From Eriocheir sinensis (lineage: Eukaryota > Arthropoda > Malacostraca > Decapoda > Varunidae), in contig NW_026111663.1 in assembly GCF_024679095.1 (NCBI RefSeq), forward strand, positions 353,486-417,485: a DNA stretch of 64,000 bases. Reading direction: 5' to 3'. This document shows, piece by piece, positions 11,538-23,381 of the stretch; the stretch's first letter is position 1, and each line of letters begins with the position of its first letter. Made by a program: the position numbers and the translations under genes. The notes below the pieces were generated by a model. It ran no database searches, was not told the DNA's origin, and worked only from the letters and a program-made list of their open reading frames with translations.

Positions 11538-12529
11538 TCCTCTCCCACATAGCCGATTTCACACTACGATGGTCTACGATGCTCCGAAATGTGAGCATCG
11601 GCGTCAAAAGTATAGCCATCGACATAGGATTACGCTGCTTGCACGAAGAATCTCCTATGTCGGTCGACGGGGGTCGGCCGACGTCGGCCGACAGCGGAGC
11701 ATCGGCGACGACCGCCGATTTTTTTGGAATGTTCAAAATAATCGGCCGACGCTGGCCGACAGCTCGATACCCACGATGGCAGCGTACGACGTCGTGCGAT
11801 GTCGGCCGATGTCGGGGGGGGGACGTGCGATGGCTCCAAGACGTCGGCCGACATAATCCTCATAGTCGGCCGACGTCGGCCGACGTCGGTCGACGGTTTA
11901 AATCGCGCGCGCTTGCCAGCGACAGATGCCCGAGGCTGCCCGCTGCCCCGTAGTATACCGCGCCCCCGTCGGCTGACGACACTACGCTCCATCGCCCCTG
12001 TCTGCTCGCCGGTCTCCTCGCGTCCACTCACGCTACCTGCTTCGCCCATCACCACCTTCACCGCCTTCCTCAGCCGCCCAGGGGTCCTTCCTCCTGCCTG
12101 TACCTATCTCAAGTTACAGGGTAGACACACCTCCACCCACGGTAAGTGCACGACGTGCGCTCGACGTCGTTGTGGTGTCGTGGGCCCTTCGAGCGACAGT
12201 CGTGCGATATTCGAAAGGCCATCGTTCATGTCGGGCTGTCATCGAGTACGTCGTACGCTGCCGTACTGACATATGCGCCGACATGTCGGCCGATGTCATG
12301 CGATGTCGTGCGATGTCGTGCGGCCATGCCTCGATGCCCGCTCGACAGTCGTCGTTGTATGCGATATAGTCGTGCGTAGACGTGCGATCCTCCCTCGCCA
12401 TGTCGTTGTGACCCATTTTCGGTCTGAAATCGCACGATGACACACTACGGTCCACGACAGCCAACGCCGATTTTGAGGGATGGGCCATCGTGGACCATCG
12501 TAGTGCGAAATCGGCAATGTGGGAGAGGA
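11538..12529. mobile_element. Inverted-repeat element with many GTCGGCCGAC-type palindromes
   Basis: The left arm (11538 to about 11607) begins TCCTCTCCCACATAGCCGAT and the right arm (about 12455-12529) is its imperfect inverted copy. Both then read through TTTC(A/G)CACTACGATGGTC. Between them, GTCGGCCGAC and CGATGTCGTGCGATGTCG-like palindromes recur many times (11650-11890, 12160-12450). There is no credible ORF; several 60-156 codon frames are by-products of the GC-rich repeats. It resembles Harbinger-like MITEs with subterminal repeats, but no target duplication was resolved. Confidence 0.55.
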
Positions 12530-12720
12530 CCCTTAAGGATTATCGCTGTCCTGCCTCTGTTTACTCTCCAAGTAAAGGACCTACAGTTATTCATCGTCTC
12601 TGTACCCTTCCCCACAACTGCAAGGATCCAGAGGACGATACAAGAAGACACAGAAGGCAGTGGATCGAGTGGAAGTGACGGAGAAGACACAAGATATGAG
12701 GACGCCGCGACCAGCCGGAC

Positions 12721-13374
12721 CCGCCGACGGACGAGTTGCTCCTCGCCGCGGTCGGCAACTACGCCGGCTACCTGGCCAGGAAGGTCCAGGCCAACTCCTC
12801 TGTGGCCGAGTGCTGCAAGCAGGAGCTTGCCCAGCAGGAGGAGATGAAGATTACCGTGGAGCTCGAGAGGGGCGACCCGCCCTCTGTGATGTTCGACGCC
12901 CTGGTCGAGCTGGTCGACAGGGGAGAGCTGGAGACGGGCCGGGCGGTCCTGAAGCGGCCATCTCTCCCAATGGCCCACATGGCGTCCTTCGGGATGTCGC
13001 TGTGGGACTCCCTGATGTGCAGGGAGGACAAGAAGGAGCGCAGGTTAAGGTTCCTCTCCCTTGCCATGCGCCACAGGGACGGGTTCAGGCACCTCCTGGA
13101 GTTCCTGGCGGCCTCAGACCCGACCTTGCAGGGGTACAGGTGCCAGGAGGGGCACAACCTGGCCAACACCATCCTGACGCACATCAGCAGGTCCCTCTTC
13201 AACTGTTTCGGTGCTAATTTCTCCAAGGACGTGACCTCAGAAGCGAGGAAGAACAAGGCCTTGAAGCAGCCGACCGGCAGGAAGAGGAGCAGTATCGAGG
13301 AGGGCAGGAAGGAGACGGCGAGGAACAGGGACGTGTACAAGTCCAGGAAACTGACCGGGGCCCACAAGTCATAG
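12721..13374 (+). pseudogene. Transposase-like C-terminal region, about 217 codons
   Basis: The frame reads PPTDELLLAAVGNYAGYLAR, then CCKQEL, PSLPMAHMASFG, and a basic tail (GRKRSS...) to a TAG at 13372-13374. The AGYLARKV-x-C pattern followed by a PS-containing block resembles the C-terminal third of P/THAP9-type transposases. I judge this by pattern only and could be wrong. The region is GC-rich (about 60%) beside AT-rich flanks. An acidic Ser/Gly/Asp-rich stretch in another frame just upstream (about 12630-12715) is probably part of the same ancestral protein, separated by a frameshift. No upstream catalytic domain remains. Confidence 0.45.
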
Positions 13375-15599
13375 GCCAAAAGGCTAAAGTGATTGTTCAG
13401 GGACGAGGGCCAGATAGCCGGCAAGACGTGCTGCGGCAATAGTGACATTGGAATTCAACCAAAATAAGTTGTGATTGTATATAGAAAAATGAATATTTTG
13501 CTTTTGTTGAGTAAAATTAAGATGTTTCTGCATGCTTTCCTCAAGTATTAAGTTTCTAATGTGAAAATTAAGTGATTTATTAGATGTTAAAAACTTACGT
13601 AAAAAATTGCACTAAATAAAAAAAAAATAAGTAGCTATTTCGGGCAAAAACGTATAAGATATGCTAAATATTGCTATTGATTCTGAAAATATAAGTGATT
13701 ATCTCTGCATTTGGTGATGTTTGTGCATCTAGCGTAAAATCTGAGGATTTTATAGCCTTTTTAAGTTTTGTTATACTTATATAAAAAACAATTAATCGGG
13801 ATTTTATTATGGAAAGACTTTGAATTTGTTGATACCACTGCTCAGGGATAATCAAATATGCCGAAGGGAGGTGCCTGTTTTAGTTTCAGGTCGCTAGCTG
13901 CTTTGGTTTTGAAAATATTTAAATTTTAAATTTTTGAAAATCGGCCCCCTGCGAATCGGCCCCGCGCCCCGTTTCCCGTCAAGAGATTGTGAAGTCTATG
14001 GCTCAACTTTGCTGAAACATAGGTCTAGTGAAGCCCACATTAAGAATATGAAAAGCAAGGCAGAAAATATGAGTGTAATAGAAGTGTTCCAGAAACAGAC
14101 ACAGCAAAATATTTACAAAGAAGCCAGTGAAGTACAGGTAGCTGCATTTTTAGCTGAGCATAACCTCCCTTCTACTTTGGCTAGTCCTTTAGTGCGCCTT
14201 ATTCAGTCTCGTTCACTAAAGAATTCAGGTGAACAGGCTACCTTGCAACAGCTTAAAGTCAGTGATACAAAGTGTTCCAACATTATAAGACAAGGTTTAG
14301 GTTTGTATTTTGTAAAAGAGTTAGTGACAGCACTGAGGGAGACAAAATTTAGCATAATCCCTGATGAAACCACTGATGTGGCAACAGAGAAACAACTTGG
14401 AATTGTTGTAAGGTACTTTGATTCAGAGAAAATGGATATTGCAACATGTTTCTTAGATCTGATATCTGTTAAAAGCAGTACAACTGCAGAATTGTTTCCT
14501 GACATAAAGAAAACTTTGTTGGAAAAAGGCATACCTCTTCATAACATAATTGCCTATTCATCTGATACAACAAAAGTTATGTTTGGTGACAAAGTAAGTG
14601 TAGCATCAATGCTTAAAAAAGGATCTTCCCCATGTAATAACAGTTAGATGCAGTTGTCATCTAATCCATCTTTGTGCCTCTTATGCATGTGCAAAAATGT
14701 CCACATCTCTTGAAGATATGCTCAGAAACACTTACTCTCATTTCAGCAGGTCTAGTCAGAGAAAAAAAGAGCAACAAGAATTTCAGGCATTTTGCCAAGT
14801 ACCTATTCACAACCTCCTCAGTCTATCACAGACTCGTTGGTTAGCTTTAGAAAATGTTGTAAATAGAGTGCTTGAGCAATGGGCTCCTCTTCAGCTCTAT
14901 TTCACAGACAAAGTAGCAGATAAAACATATCCCTCTAATACAGTGAAAACAATCCTGCAAACATTAAACTACAAATATTGCAAAGCTCAGCTTGAGTTCA
15001 TGAGTTTTCAACTGCATAGGATTAATGGTGTCAACACCATGTTCCAAGGTTCAGTTCCACTATTGCACAGGCTACAAGAAGAGATTAACAAGATCCTAAA
15101 GGAAGTGTTATGTGATTTCATCAAGATGGATGTTGATAGAAATCAAGATCCCTTCAGCCTAGACATCCATGCTCCTCAGAACAGACTTAATATTGAAAAT
15201 GTGTATGTAGGAGTAGCTGCAACTGCCACTTTGTCTGAATGTCACGGTCCTGAGGGGGTAAGGCATGTTAAACTTACTTGTCAGTCATTCATGGTGGAAC
15301 TAGTTGAGCAAATCAGAATGAGATTTTCAGAAGTAAGAAGCAAATGGCTTGGTGATCTTAAGTTTTTAATCCTATCAAATGCAGTCAAATGCAATCCTGC
15401 CTCAGTACTTGAAGTGTACGAGTCATTGAAATTTTTGAAAGATGTTGCTCCCCTGCAGTTTGTGGATGTAGAATGGAGGAAACAGGCAATCGAAGAAGCT
15501 CCCGAGATAATATGTAAACAAAAAGATTTTGACTTGGAACGAACGCCTCAGCTTAAAAAAACTACAGTGGGGAGCTTAAGTACAAAAACCTATACTTAG

Positions 15600-16700
15600 T
15601 GTAGTTGGATGCCTGATGTCATTACAAAAGTGGTGAACAGCGGTTTACGGACCTCTCCGAAGTGTTATATAGGTGTTATCTCTCTCTAATATAACATAAC
15701 AAAATGGTGGCTGGTGGCCGCCTCGTCGTTAACCACGTTAAAAAAAGTAACACCTTAAATAGCCATAACATAAAATGGTGTGCAGCGTGGTTACGAACTA
15801 CTCCGAATTGTTATATCTCTCTCTCAACCGTAACTTCAGTGACGTGTGTGAGGGCAGAGACAGAGAAGTGTGTACCTAGCGTTCTGCTGACGCAGCGCGC
15901 GGCCTTTCCTGCTCCGTGAGCGTCAAGTCAGCACCCAGCCACACCCGAGGGCAACGCCCCGCCCCGCCCCGCACAACCCACACAGCCCGTGCGCCCCGCC
16001 TCGCACAACCAAGTTTCCTCGGAGGTGTCTCGGCACTTGTTTCTTCCTACGACACAACTAGTCGTAGGTGCGCACTTATCTTCGCCAGGCAACTCGGACC
16101 TTGAGGGTGACTGGTGGGCGTATATTGTCTGCCCGCCGCCAAACCCTCCCCGCTACCAGATGGGGAACGGCAGACCCTGCCACCCCTGCAGCCCTGCCCA
16201 GCCACCGGCGAGGCGAAGAACGCGAGCGTGCTGAGTAGTGGGGTATTGAGTTGCTGTCTTCGAAGTTGTTAACACATTTTAGCTGACACTACATTGATAG
16301 GGTTTAAGTAATTACACCACTTGTAACATGATTTCAGGTGAATTACTATTATTATGTTCACGTGCTTAGGCGTGTGGGGCCGTATCTAATATATCAGATT
16401 TTTCAGCTGTTGATTTTTCAGGCGTGTGGATGTTTGATATTTTTCTTGAGTAACATTGTTACGCATTTTATTATAGTCATTAATTTTATTTTCTCCTTTC
16501 TTTTGTGTATTTTATTGCACAGTGGAGAAGTTTTGTCTTGCTAAGCCTCACTCATTATTCTTTTTCCTCTTTTTATGCATTTTAGAAGCATCGGGGAGGA
16601 GTGAGCACATACTTAGCGGTGAATGATTATTACTTTAATTATTTTTGCAGCGATATTTTTTGTTTCTTTTACCATTTTACTCCTCATTTTACTAGTAACT
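15600..16700. other. Region after the hAT relic: GC-rich patch then AT-rich
   Basis: 15890-16230 is GC-rich with short ORFs (62 and 81 codons) rich in Pro/Arg/Ala and no recognisable domain. The rest is AT-rich. No gene is called. Confidence 0.35.
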
Positions 16701-16709
16701 CTTTTTAAT

Positions 16710-17334
16710 GGCAGAGAAACCTGCCCCGAAGTTACAAGCTCTCACTGAGGACTAGCAGTGGGTAAAGGAAAAAGAACAGTGACGTCAAGGATAACGGTAA
16801 CTGTCATGAAAAGAGTTGTAGCAGTGTTCAAAGGGTGCCTCCTCCTTCTTCTACGCTGCATGAGCAACCAAGAGGTATTTACTTACCTTACTAATCCCAC
16901 AATTAATGGCTTCTGCCCCTAATCGCCCGCTAACAACAACAGCAGTTAGGCCTTTCGCAGGTAGCAAGGGAGGCAGATTAGTCGGCCAGGGACTTCTTGT
17001 TTCAAAGTGAGATTGTCATGGACATTTCATCCGTGTCAAATCCGGGAGATAAAATATCTCTCAGGTCAATCCCGGGAACGGGCGCAGGGCCCTCATAAAC
17101 AAGAGCGCGTTCACAGGACGGAAGGATTATGATGCGTTTCGGTCACTTTTTCTTGAAACATTTGGGGAAGATGGGCAACACAGCCTCGTAAAGGGTGTAA
17201 ATTTTGCTGTGGACACTGTGCAAACGAGTGGCCTTTTTAACAGGCCAGTAGACGCCTATAGGCTATCTATTGATTTGATCTCGTGTTTTAAAACAAGGAA
17301 ACTGGACAGATGGAGAAACCATTTCTGTAGCTAA
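16710..17334 (+). pseudogene. Possible retrotransposon gag relic
   Basis: From the ATG at 16710 the frame gives MAEKPAPKLQALTED, then a stop and a readable WVKEKEQ. At 17019 another ATG gives MDISSVSNPGDKISLRSIPG, and after a frame change FTGRKDYDAFRSLFLETFGE with VDAYRLSIDLISCFKTRKLD, stopping at 17332-17334. The F-x-G-x2-DYDAFR...FLETFGE arrangement is like the capsid region of Gypsy/BEL-type gag proteins. No protease, RT or LTRs were found nearby. This is a weak call from sequence texture only. Confidence 0.35.
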
Positions 17335-19720
17335 TGCTAGATTATTACTAGAGTTCCTTGTGTACATGATTGTCCTTAAAGTTCCTCTTCGAAGGAGTGC
17401 AGTATCCCTTGACTACAGCCCCACTGGCAACCTACACGGTTTTATTAGCCAACTTTAATGGCACTTAAAGTAATTTTGGGTCCTTTTTGAAGCTTCTTTT
17501 GCCGTCAACACGTTCGTCGGGGAGGGGAGCCTTTGACCCTCTGACCTAAACCTTTTTGGTTGTCACCATCGGTAATCAAAAAAAAAAAAAAAAATCCTTG
17601 GTGTGTTCTTTTACCCGTGGTTTCGGCAGAAATAGTCAGATAAATAGGTGGACGGAAATTTGAACTTTACGATCTATTTTTTTTTTAATACAGAATGGTG
17701 CATAGTGATCGTCTCCAAAGACTAGCGCCGGCTTGAGGTTCAGCCTGACGCTGCTTTGTGTATCTTTCCACCAAAAGACTATAACCTGCATCCTCGCATT
17801 TACTAATGTTTGGTTCCTGAGCTTTTGCCTGCATCTTTTTTCATGCGAGAGGGGAGTGCTTCAGTAATACTTTTTACTCTTACCCACTATTTTATTATAT
17901 TGCTGAGTTGATGCAAGGCAGCCAGTCTCCTAATTTTTTTTTTTTTTTTTTTTTTTTGGAGCCGTAATACCCGAGAGTAGAATAACATAGGGGTAGGAAC
18001 TTTTTAACCATGAACCTCATGTACTTCTGCTTAAAAAAATATTTTTTTCTCTGCAATGACACTGAACTGAACTTGAGCAGATGCTGTCCCTAACTTTTAT
18101 TATAACCAGCATGTGAATATCTGTAAGCTTTGGAAGTAAGCAGACAAGTCTTACCCTTTGCTTGACATACCACTGTTACCCGTTACGGGAATTATTTTTG
18201 GCGTCACAGATGTCAGTCATCCACGCTCGGTACGATCGGGGGATAGGTGGAAATTTGTCTTTTTAATTTGATGTTTATTAATGCTGGAATTACTTTCATC
18301 AATTATGCTGGAATTATATATTTCAGTGAGATTTGTTACAACAGTGATTTCACAACTTGGTGATGGGATTTTCTTTTATAGTGCTGTAGACCTGAAAAAC
18401 GTAGTGTCAGGAGTCAGTGGTGCTGACAGCCGATGCTTCTAAGGTTCTCCAGACTTGTCCTTGTTATCACATTGTAACTATTAGGAGACTCTACGGATAA
18501 CATTACCTCTTTTCACACACCCTCATCTATTGTTGTAGACCCCGCCCGTCTCGAAGGCGTGCCGAGGGTAACGACACTGACAATTAATTGTCACGCAACC
18601 GATGAGTGTTTCTCTGCGACAGTTTTGTGTCAAGGTGTGACTTGAAGGTTCAGTGTGTAGCAGATCTTCTTCAAGGATTTTTCCGTTTTCTTTTTTACTA
18701 TTTCAAATAGCTCCATTACCATGTATCCCAATGGCAGTTTAGTCAATTTAATTTTTCTAGGGTGTATCATGTAAATAATTTTTCGAGCTATTATTTTGTT
18801 TTCTTGGAATAGTGCTGAGCTTCCACGTCCACGACTCTAGCCCTGTTTACCTCGCCCTGTATGTACTTTCCCCATTTCTTGTTACTTCCATGATTATTTT
18901 TATTATCATTGGCATTTCCCGATGTTGTATCGTTAGACGGGCTCTGACTTGTATATATATTTTTTTAATGCAACAAATACATTTGTATTTGTACTTGCCC
19001 TGTGAGAGAGAACTAAAGTGAACTTATAACGGCTACCGCTCGGCCACACATCACTTAACTAAAAGACTGTTGTGTTATCTCCACCACTTCAATCGACTGG
19101 AGCAAGCAGGCAACGGTACACCAGACCTGACATGAGATAACAGTTCGCGCCTTAAATTAAAAATAACACTTAGTGTAACACTAAGCACGTTAAAAAGTAA
19201 AAACACTTAAAAACTTGTAACACAATGCTCCAGTTGAGGGACTGTTCAGTGCTCTCAAGATGATTAAGACTGATTTTAGAAATAGTCTGAAGAGTGTTGT
19301 AGGACTACTACATACAAAGGAAGGATTGGCTAAATCTGGAAAATCTGCACATTAATTGGTCTTACATGAGCATAAAGAGTTGCTTACATTCATGAAGAAT
19401 ATAAAGAGTAATGCAACAGATGATGAAGCACATCAGATAATAGTGAACCAGTTAGTCATAACTTGATATATAGTACAATACCAGTCTATATAATATACAG
19501 TAGTGAAAATGGTACAGTACTTTACTATATAAGAATCTCCTACACAACATTTTATTCCCGTAGGCTAACCCTTTTACTGCTTTGACTTCCCCTCGTCTTA
19601 ATAATTGCTAACATGATTTGGAGTTCAGTAGTCAAACCTCTTTCATGCCTTTCAAGTTGTCGTTGCTCAGGGTTACTCAGATAAAATATGTCATACTGTC
19701 ATTTCAAGTCAAAGGGTGAA
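17335..19720. other. AT-rich intergenic stretch
   Basis: No supported coding region. It contains A- and T-homopolymers (17579-17596, 17936-17957). A 69-codon hydrophobic ORF at 18812-19021 has no supporting motif. Confidence 0.4.
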
Positions 19721-19722
19721 CT

Positions 19723-19835
19723 TATGTGTACACCCATTCTGTGATGAATGATGATGATACTCGGTGGAAATAAGGCCAGCATTTTATTTTTTTCTTAACA
19801 TGCAAAGTCAATCTAAATGTACACCCATTCTATGA
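19723..19835. repeat. Tandem copies of a roughly 88-bp repeat (also at 50000-50190)
   Basis: Units carry TGTACACCCATTCTATGATA and GTGGAAATAAGG followed by TATTTTATTTTT. About 1.3 units lie here and about two at 50000-50190. Confidence 0.7.
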
Positions 19836-19922
19836 TAGTTGTTGTTGTTTGATAAATTTATTGCGCAATAGCGTCAGACAAAACATTTTTTAGCAATTGC
19901 AACTGGTTTAACTATAGACAAT

Positions 19923-19923
<1 letters not shown>

Positions 19924-19962
<39 letters not shown>

Positions 19963-19973
19963 TCACACACACT
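19924..19973. repeat. (CA)n microsatellite
   Basis: Alternating CA with a few CTCA interruptions. Confidence 0.95.
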
Positions 19974-20054
19974 AAAACAGGAAGCAAGTTGATGTAATAT
20001 ACAGATAAGTCAGAAAAAATTTAGAGGGACTAGTGCCACGTAGGGCACACAACA

Positions 20055-22598
20055 TTAGGAGAATCCACCAAAACGAGGGTGGCGCACCAGGATTGTGTCG
20101 AGAAAGTCGTGGTTCAGGAGGTGGCGGCAGACAGCATCCAACGACTGTCCCTGGGGTAGCAAACCACGAACAGTGGGGCAGGCCAGGCAGTAATGTTCAA
20201 TGGTGTTCGACATCGGTGAGCGGCACAGGCGACATTCCGTTAATCCAGGCTCCCCCTCCACCCCGGCGACCTGCCACGGTGGACGGTAGCCCAGCCGCAG
20301 ATGTGCGGAGACAACATTATGTCTCCGAACCATGAGGCCCCGGCGTCGGTAGGAGTATTTGTGGCGGCAGACAGACTCGTAGTGGTTGATGGTGACGCTG
20401 TGGGGCCTCTCTGCATCCCTACGACGCCGTGCAGGAAGGAAGGCGGCGGAGCGGACCCTGGAGAAATGGCAGGGTAGGGAGAGGGGGCGTCCATCACCAC
20501 ATGGAGGCAGACGGCAGGCTTCCTTCGCTAGGCGGTCAGCTGTGGCATTGTGATATAGACCCACATGAGATGGCACTCATAAAAATTTGACACGCAACTG
20601 ACGATCATTCATTAAAGATAAAAAGGACAGGATCTGCTGAACGACTTGAGGGTGGGTGGACTGAACAGCAGACAGGGATTGAAGGCAGGCTTAGAATCAC
20701 AAATAATGGCAGCATTTACTCCCCTTTGACAAACGAGGCTGACGGCATCTAATATGGCATATAGCTCACACAATGTGGAGCTGGAGTGGTCACAGAGGCA
20801 ACGGCCAACCCAACCCCCAGGAGGCGGCTCCAAGTCAGGCGAGAAGACTGCGCAACCGGCCGCACCGTCCGATTGCAGTGACCCGTCAGTATAGAGATAG
20901 TGTGGAGCTGTGATGGAGGACGTCACTGTTGCTACGTGTTCCAGGGCCAACTGCAGCTGTAAGGGAGGCGGGTCAGACTTGGATGCAGGAGTTAGGCTTA
21001 CCTCTGGCGTTGGCAACAACCACGGGGGCGGGCCTGGGGGCACGTCAACAGCAGGAATATCCAAATCAAGACTGCGCATCAAGGAAGAGACAGACCGAAT
21101 AAGGGCGCGACCAGCGGGCAATATAGGAGGAACAGGTCGAGCGGGTCCAAGTGACATCCTGATCAGCTGCGAGTAGTGGGGCGAGAGATGTGGGAAATGG
21201 AGGCACTTAACAGTGAGGCGAGTGATATTAGAATAAATTCTCTCGACCAAGGGTGGGAGACGTAACTCACATTGCATATTTACAATTCTGGTAGACATGG
21301 GACACCCAAGAATGACTCTCATCGCTCTGTTCTGAAATTTTTCTAAGGGCTCTATAGTAGTTCGGGGAAGTTGTACCAAGGCAGGGGAGAGGTAATCAAC
21401 AACAGAGCGAATGAAAGTAATATATATGGTCCTGGCCACGGGAATGGAGATGCCCGAAGAGTTGTTAGTGACCCACTGGAGAGGTTGAAGCCGTCTCTGG
21501 AGGCGATCCAGCAAGTCACGGATGAGAGGATGGGCCTGGCGCCCGGCGGGGAAGACTGTTGAGATCTTGACAGGTGCGCCAAGGTAACAGTACTGGGTGC
21601 ACAAGGGAATGACAGTCCCTCCAACGGTGAAGTCTGGCAGAGCGGCAGGAGAATATCCTGCTCTTGTCAGGAGATACAATGATACCACAGTTAGAGGAGG
21701 ACACGGAGGCAAGAAACAGCTGAAGATCCCTTGGTGAAGTGGATTGAACACATATATCATCAGCGTAACGTGTAATCGTAATACCAGGAATGTCAGGTAG
21801 AGAAGTGAGTAGCCGATGCATCAAAATATTAAACAAAAACGGACTTCGAACACCCCCTTGAGGCGTGCCAAGGTAGCCCCTAATCCACCTTAAGAGATTA
21901 CCCTTAATACCAAAGTCAACGAGCTGATCCAAAATGATGTCCGTTAGCAATATCAAAGGCACTCTTGAGGTCGACGAAAGCCACCACGCTGTCCCGGGAG
22001 AGGCAAGAGTATAAGTCGACGAGGCAGTGGTGTGTGCTGCGCTGAGGAAGGAAGCCAAATAGTCGGCGCGACAGGCGGTCCTGGAGCCGATACATAAGAC
22101 GGTTAAGCAAGATTTTTTCCATAACTTTGCAGAAACAAGAAGTGAGGGAAATGGGTCTGACCTTTGCCGTACCTGGCTTGGGGATGGGTATGATGGTGCT
22201 GCTGGTCCAGGCTTGTGGTACACAACCATCGCGAAGGCAAAGATTGTGGAGTAGTAGCAGTGGGTTCCCGAGAACTTGTTGCAGCAGGCGTAGTACAGAG
22301 TAAGTAATACCATCATCACCAGGAGACGAAGCCTTACCTCTAGACAGAGCACGGCGCAGTTCACCCGCGGTAATCGGCACGGACTCTTCGTCATCCGGTT
22401 GCAGTAGAGCTGACATGAAACGGAGCCGTCGGACAGGAGCACGGGAGGAGAGAGCATCTTGTATGTGGGCGGGAAGGCTGGCAGGGGTAGACTGCTCCGA
22501 CCATGCGTCGACAAGTTGCTGCGCGTAGGCGGCGGGAGTGTGGTGACGGGCAATTGAGGGCGTCTTCTTAATCACCCGACGGATGAGGCGCCACATGG
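20055..22598 (-). pseudogene. I/R1-type LINE relic: RT and RNase H
   Basis: Minus-strand order is RT (SPGDDGITYSVLRLL near 22330, PIPKPGTAKVRPISLTS near 22175, VAFVDLKSAFD near 21965, LGTPQGGVRSPFLFN near 21850, RYADDICVQ near 21760), the thumb/connection region (21700-20900), RNase H (CDSKPA near 20690, PSHVGLYHNATADRLAKEA near 20565) and a terminal CRLC...EHYCLACP zinc-like tail to a TAA at 20055. Lesions include frameshifts near 21940, 21740 and 20690, and a Trp-to-TGA change before PSHVG (about 20578). The 5' side ends abruptly at 22598 against the MITE. The endonuclease/ORF1 half at 46155-49830 may be the same family. Confidence 0.8.
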
Positions 22599-22902
22599 TA
22601 GGGATGGGCAAGTACCGTTAATTTGAGTACCGGTAGTACCGGCACCGAAAACTCAAGTACCGTTAGTACCGGTACCGGTACCCGAAGGAGTTTTTTTTTT
22701 CTTAATGACTTCTGATGAAATTCCCAAATAAATTTCCTGTAAAGAAAACTCTCTCTCTCTCTCCTTCAACTTAATATCAACTAGAGCAGAAATGCAACGT
22801 TTAGGAGCCTTCTGATTAATGTAAAATCACTTAGGTTTAAGGACAGACCACCTAGTCTGGACCATGGGGTCTGTGTGGTCTGATTTTCTATGTAAATCTA
22901 TG

Positions 22903-22966
<64 letters not shown>

Positions 22967-23152
22967 AAGTGAATATTTATTTTTTCGATAAAAAATAGCA
23001 TGTATAGTTATTATGGATGTACTCGATCATAGTCTAATAACAATAACAATATATATTAGCGTTTTCTAAAGACTCGTGGGACTCACTAACTTTTAACCCA
23101 AGACTTCGTTTTCTTTTTACTTGCCACTGTTAAATTCGTATGACTCGTTAAC

Positions 23153-23223
<71 letters not shown>

Positions 23224-23334
23224 TTATCCAATAAAGCATTAACGAAAAAAGAGTTTGAATCCCTTGGCGAGAGTTTTTGGCTATAACAAATTGTATGATG
23301 GATTATATAAGATGATTAAATATTGGAGGTGTAG

Positions 23335-23381
<47 letters not shown>

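Larger units (their letters stand above)
11069..14000 (+). mobile_element. DNA transposon inserted in the hAT relic (P-superfamily-like?)
   Basis: Termini are inverted repeats starting CATAGACTTCACAA, with a second shared block TTGACGGGAAA and subterminal GGGGCCGATT in opposite orientations (about 11129 and 13940-13965). It is flanked by a perfect direct repeat GCTCAAC at 11062-11068 and 14001-14007, the target-site duplication; if the termini are read one base wider on each side, the duplication is CTCAA. The interior carries a C-terminal transposase-like coding region (12721-13374) and a nested inverted-repeat element (11538-12529). The 7-bp duplication, the CA-starting ends and the C-terminal protein motifs suggest the P superfamily, but this is inference. 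Confidence 0.8.
10869..15599 (+). pseudogene. hAT-type (DUF4371-like) transposase relic, split by an insertion
   Basis: Three pieces form one degraded transposase. Piece 1 (10869-11068) starts MADQWTLSSDEEE and contains the first half of a BED-type zinc finger (KCSVC). Piece 2 (14008-14647) continues with LLKHRSSEAH, the second half of the finger, then the first catalytic block IPDETTDVATEKQLG. Piece 3 (14630-15599) is in another frame and holds RCSCHLIHLCASYAC and LSQTRWLALENVV, a conserved helical region. Deleting 11069-14000 plus one 7-bp repeat would join pieces 1 and 2 in frame, which proves the insertion. A second frameshift lies near 14630. The C-terminal dimerisation region with its catalytic Glu is missing after 15599. 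It cannot make transposase. Confidence 0.85.

Noticed and set aside
11569..12517. Several 60-177 codon ORFs in the GC-rich palindrome field
   Set aside because: They overlap in most frames on both strands and follow the GTCGGCC repeats; no domain signal.
15916..16234. Small Pro/Arg-rich proteins
   Set aside because: GC-rich composition alone explains the open frames; no start context, domain or homolog pattern recognised.
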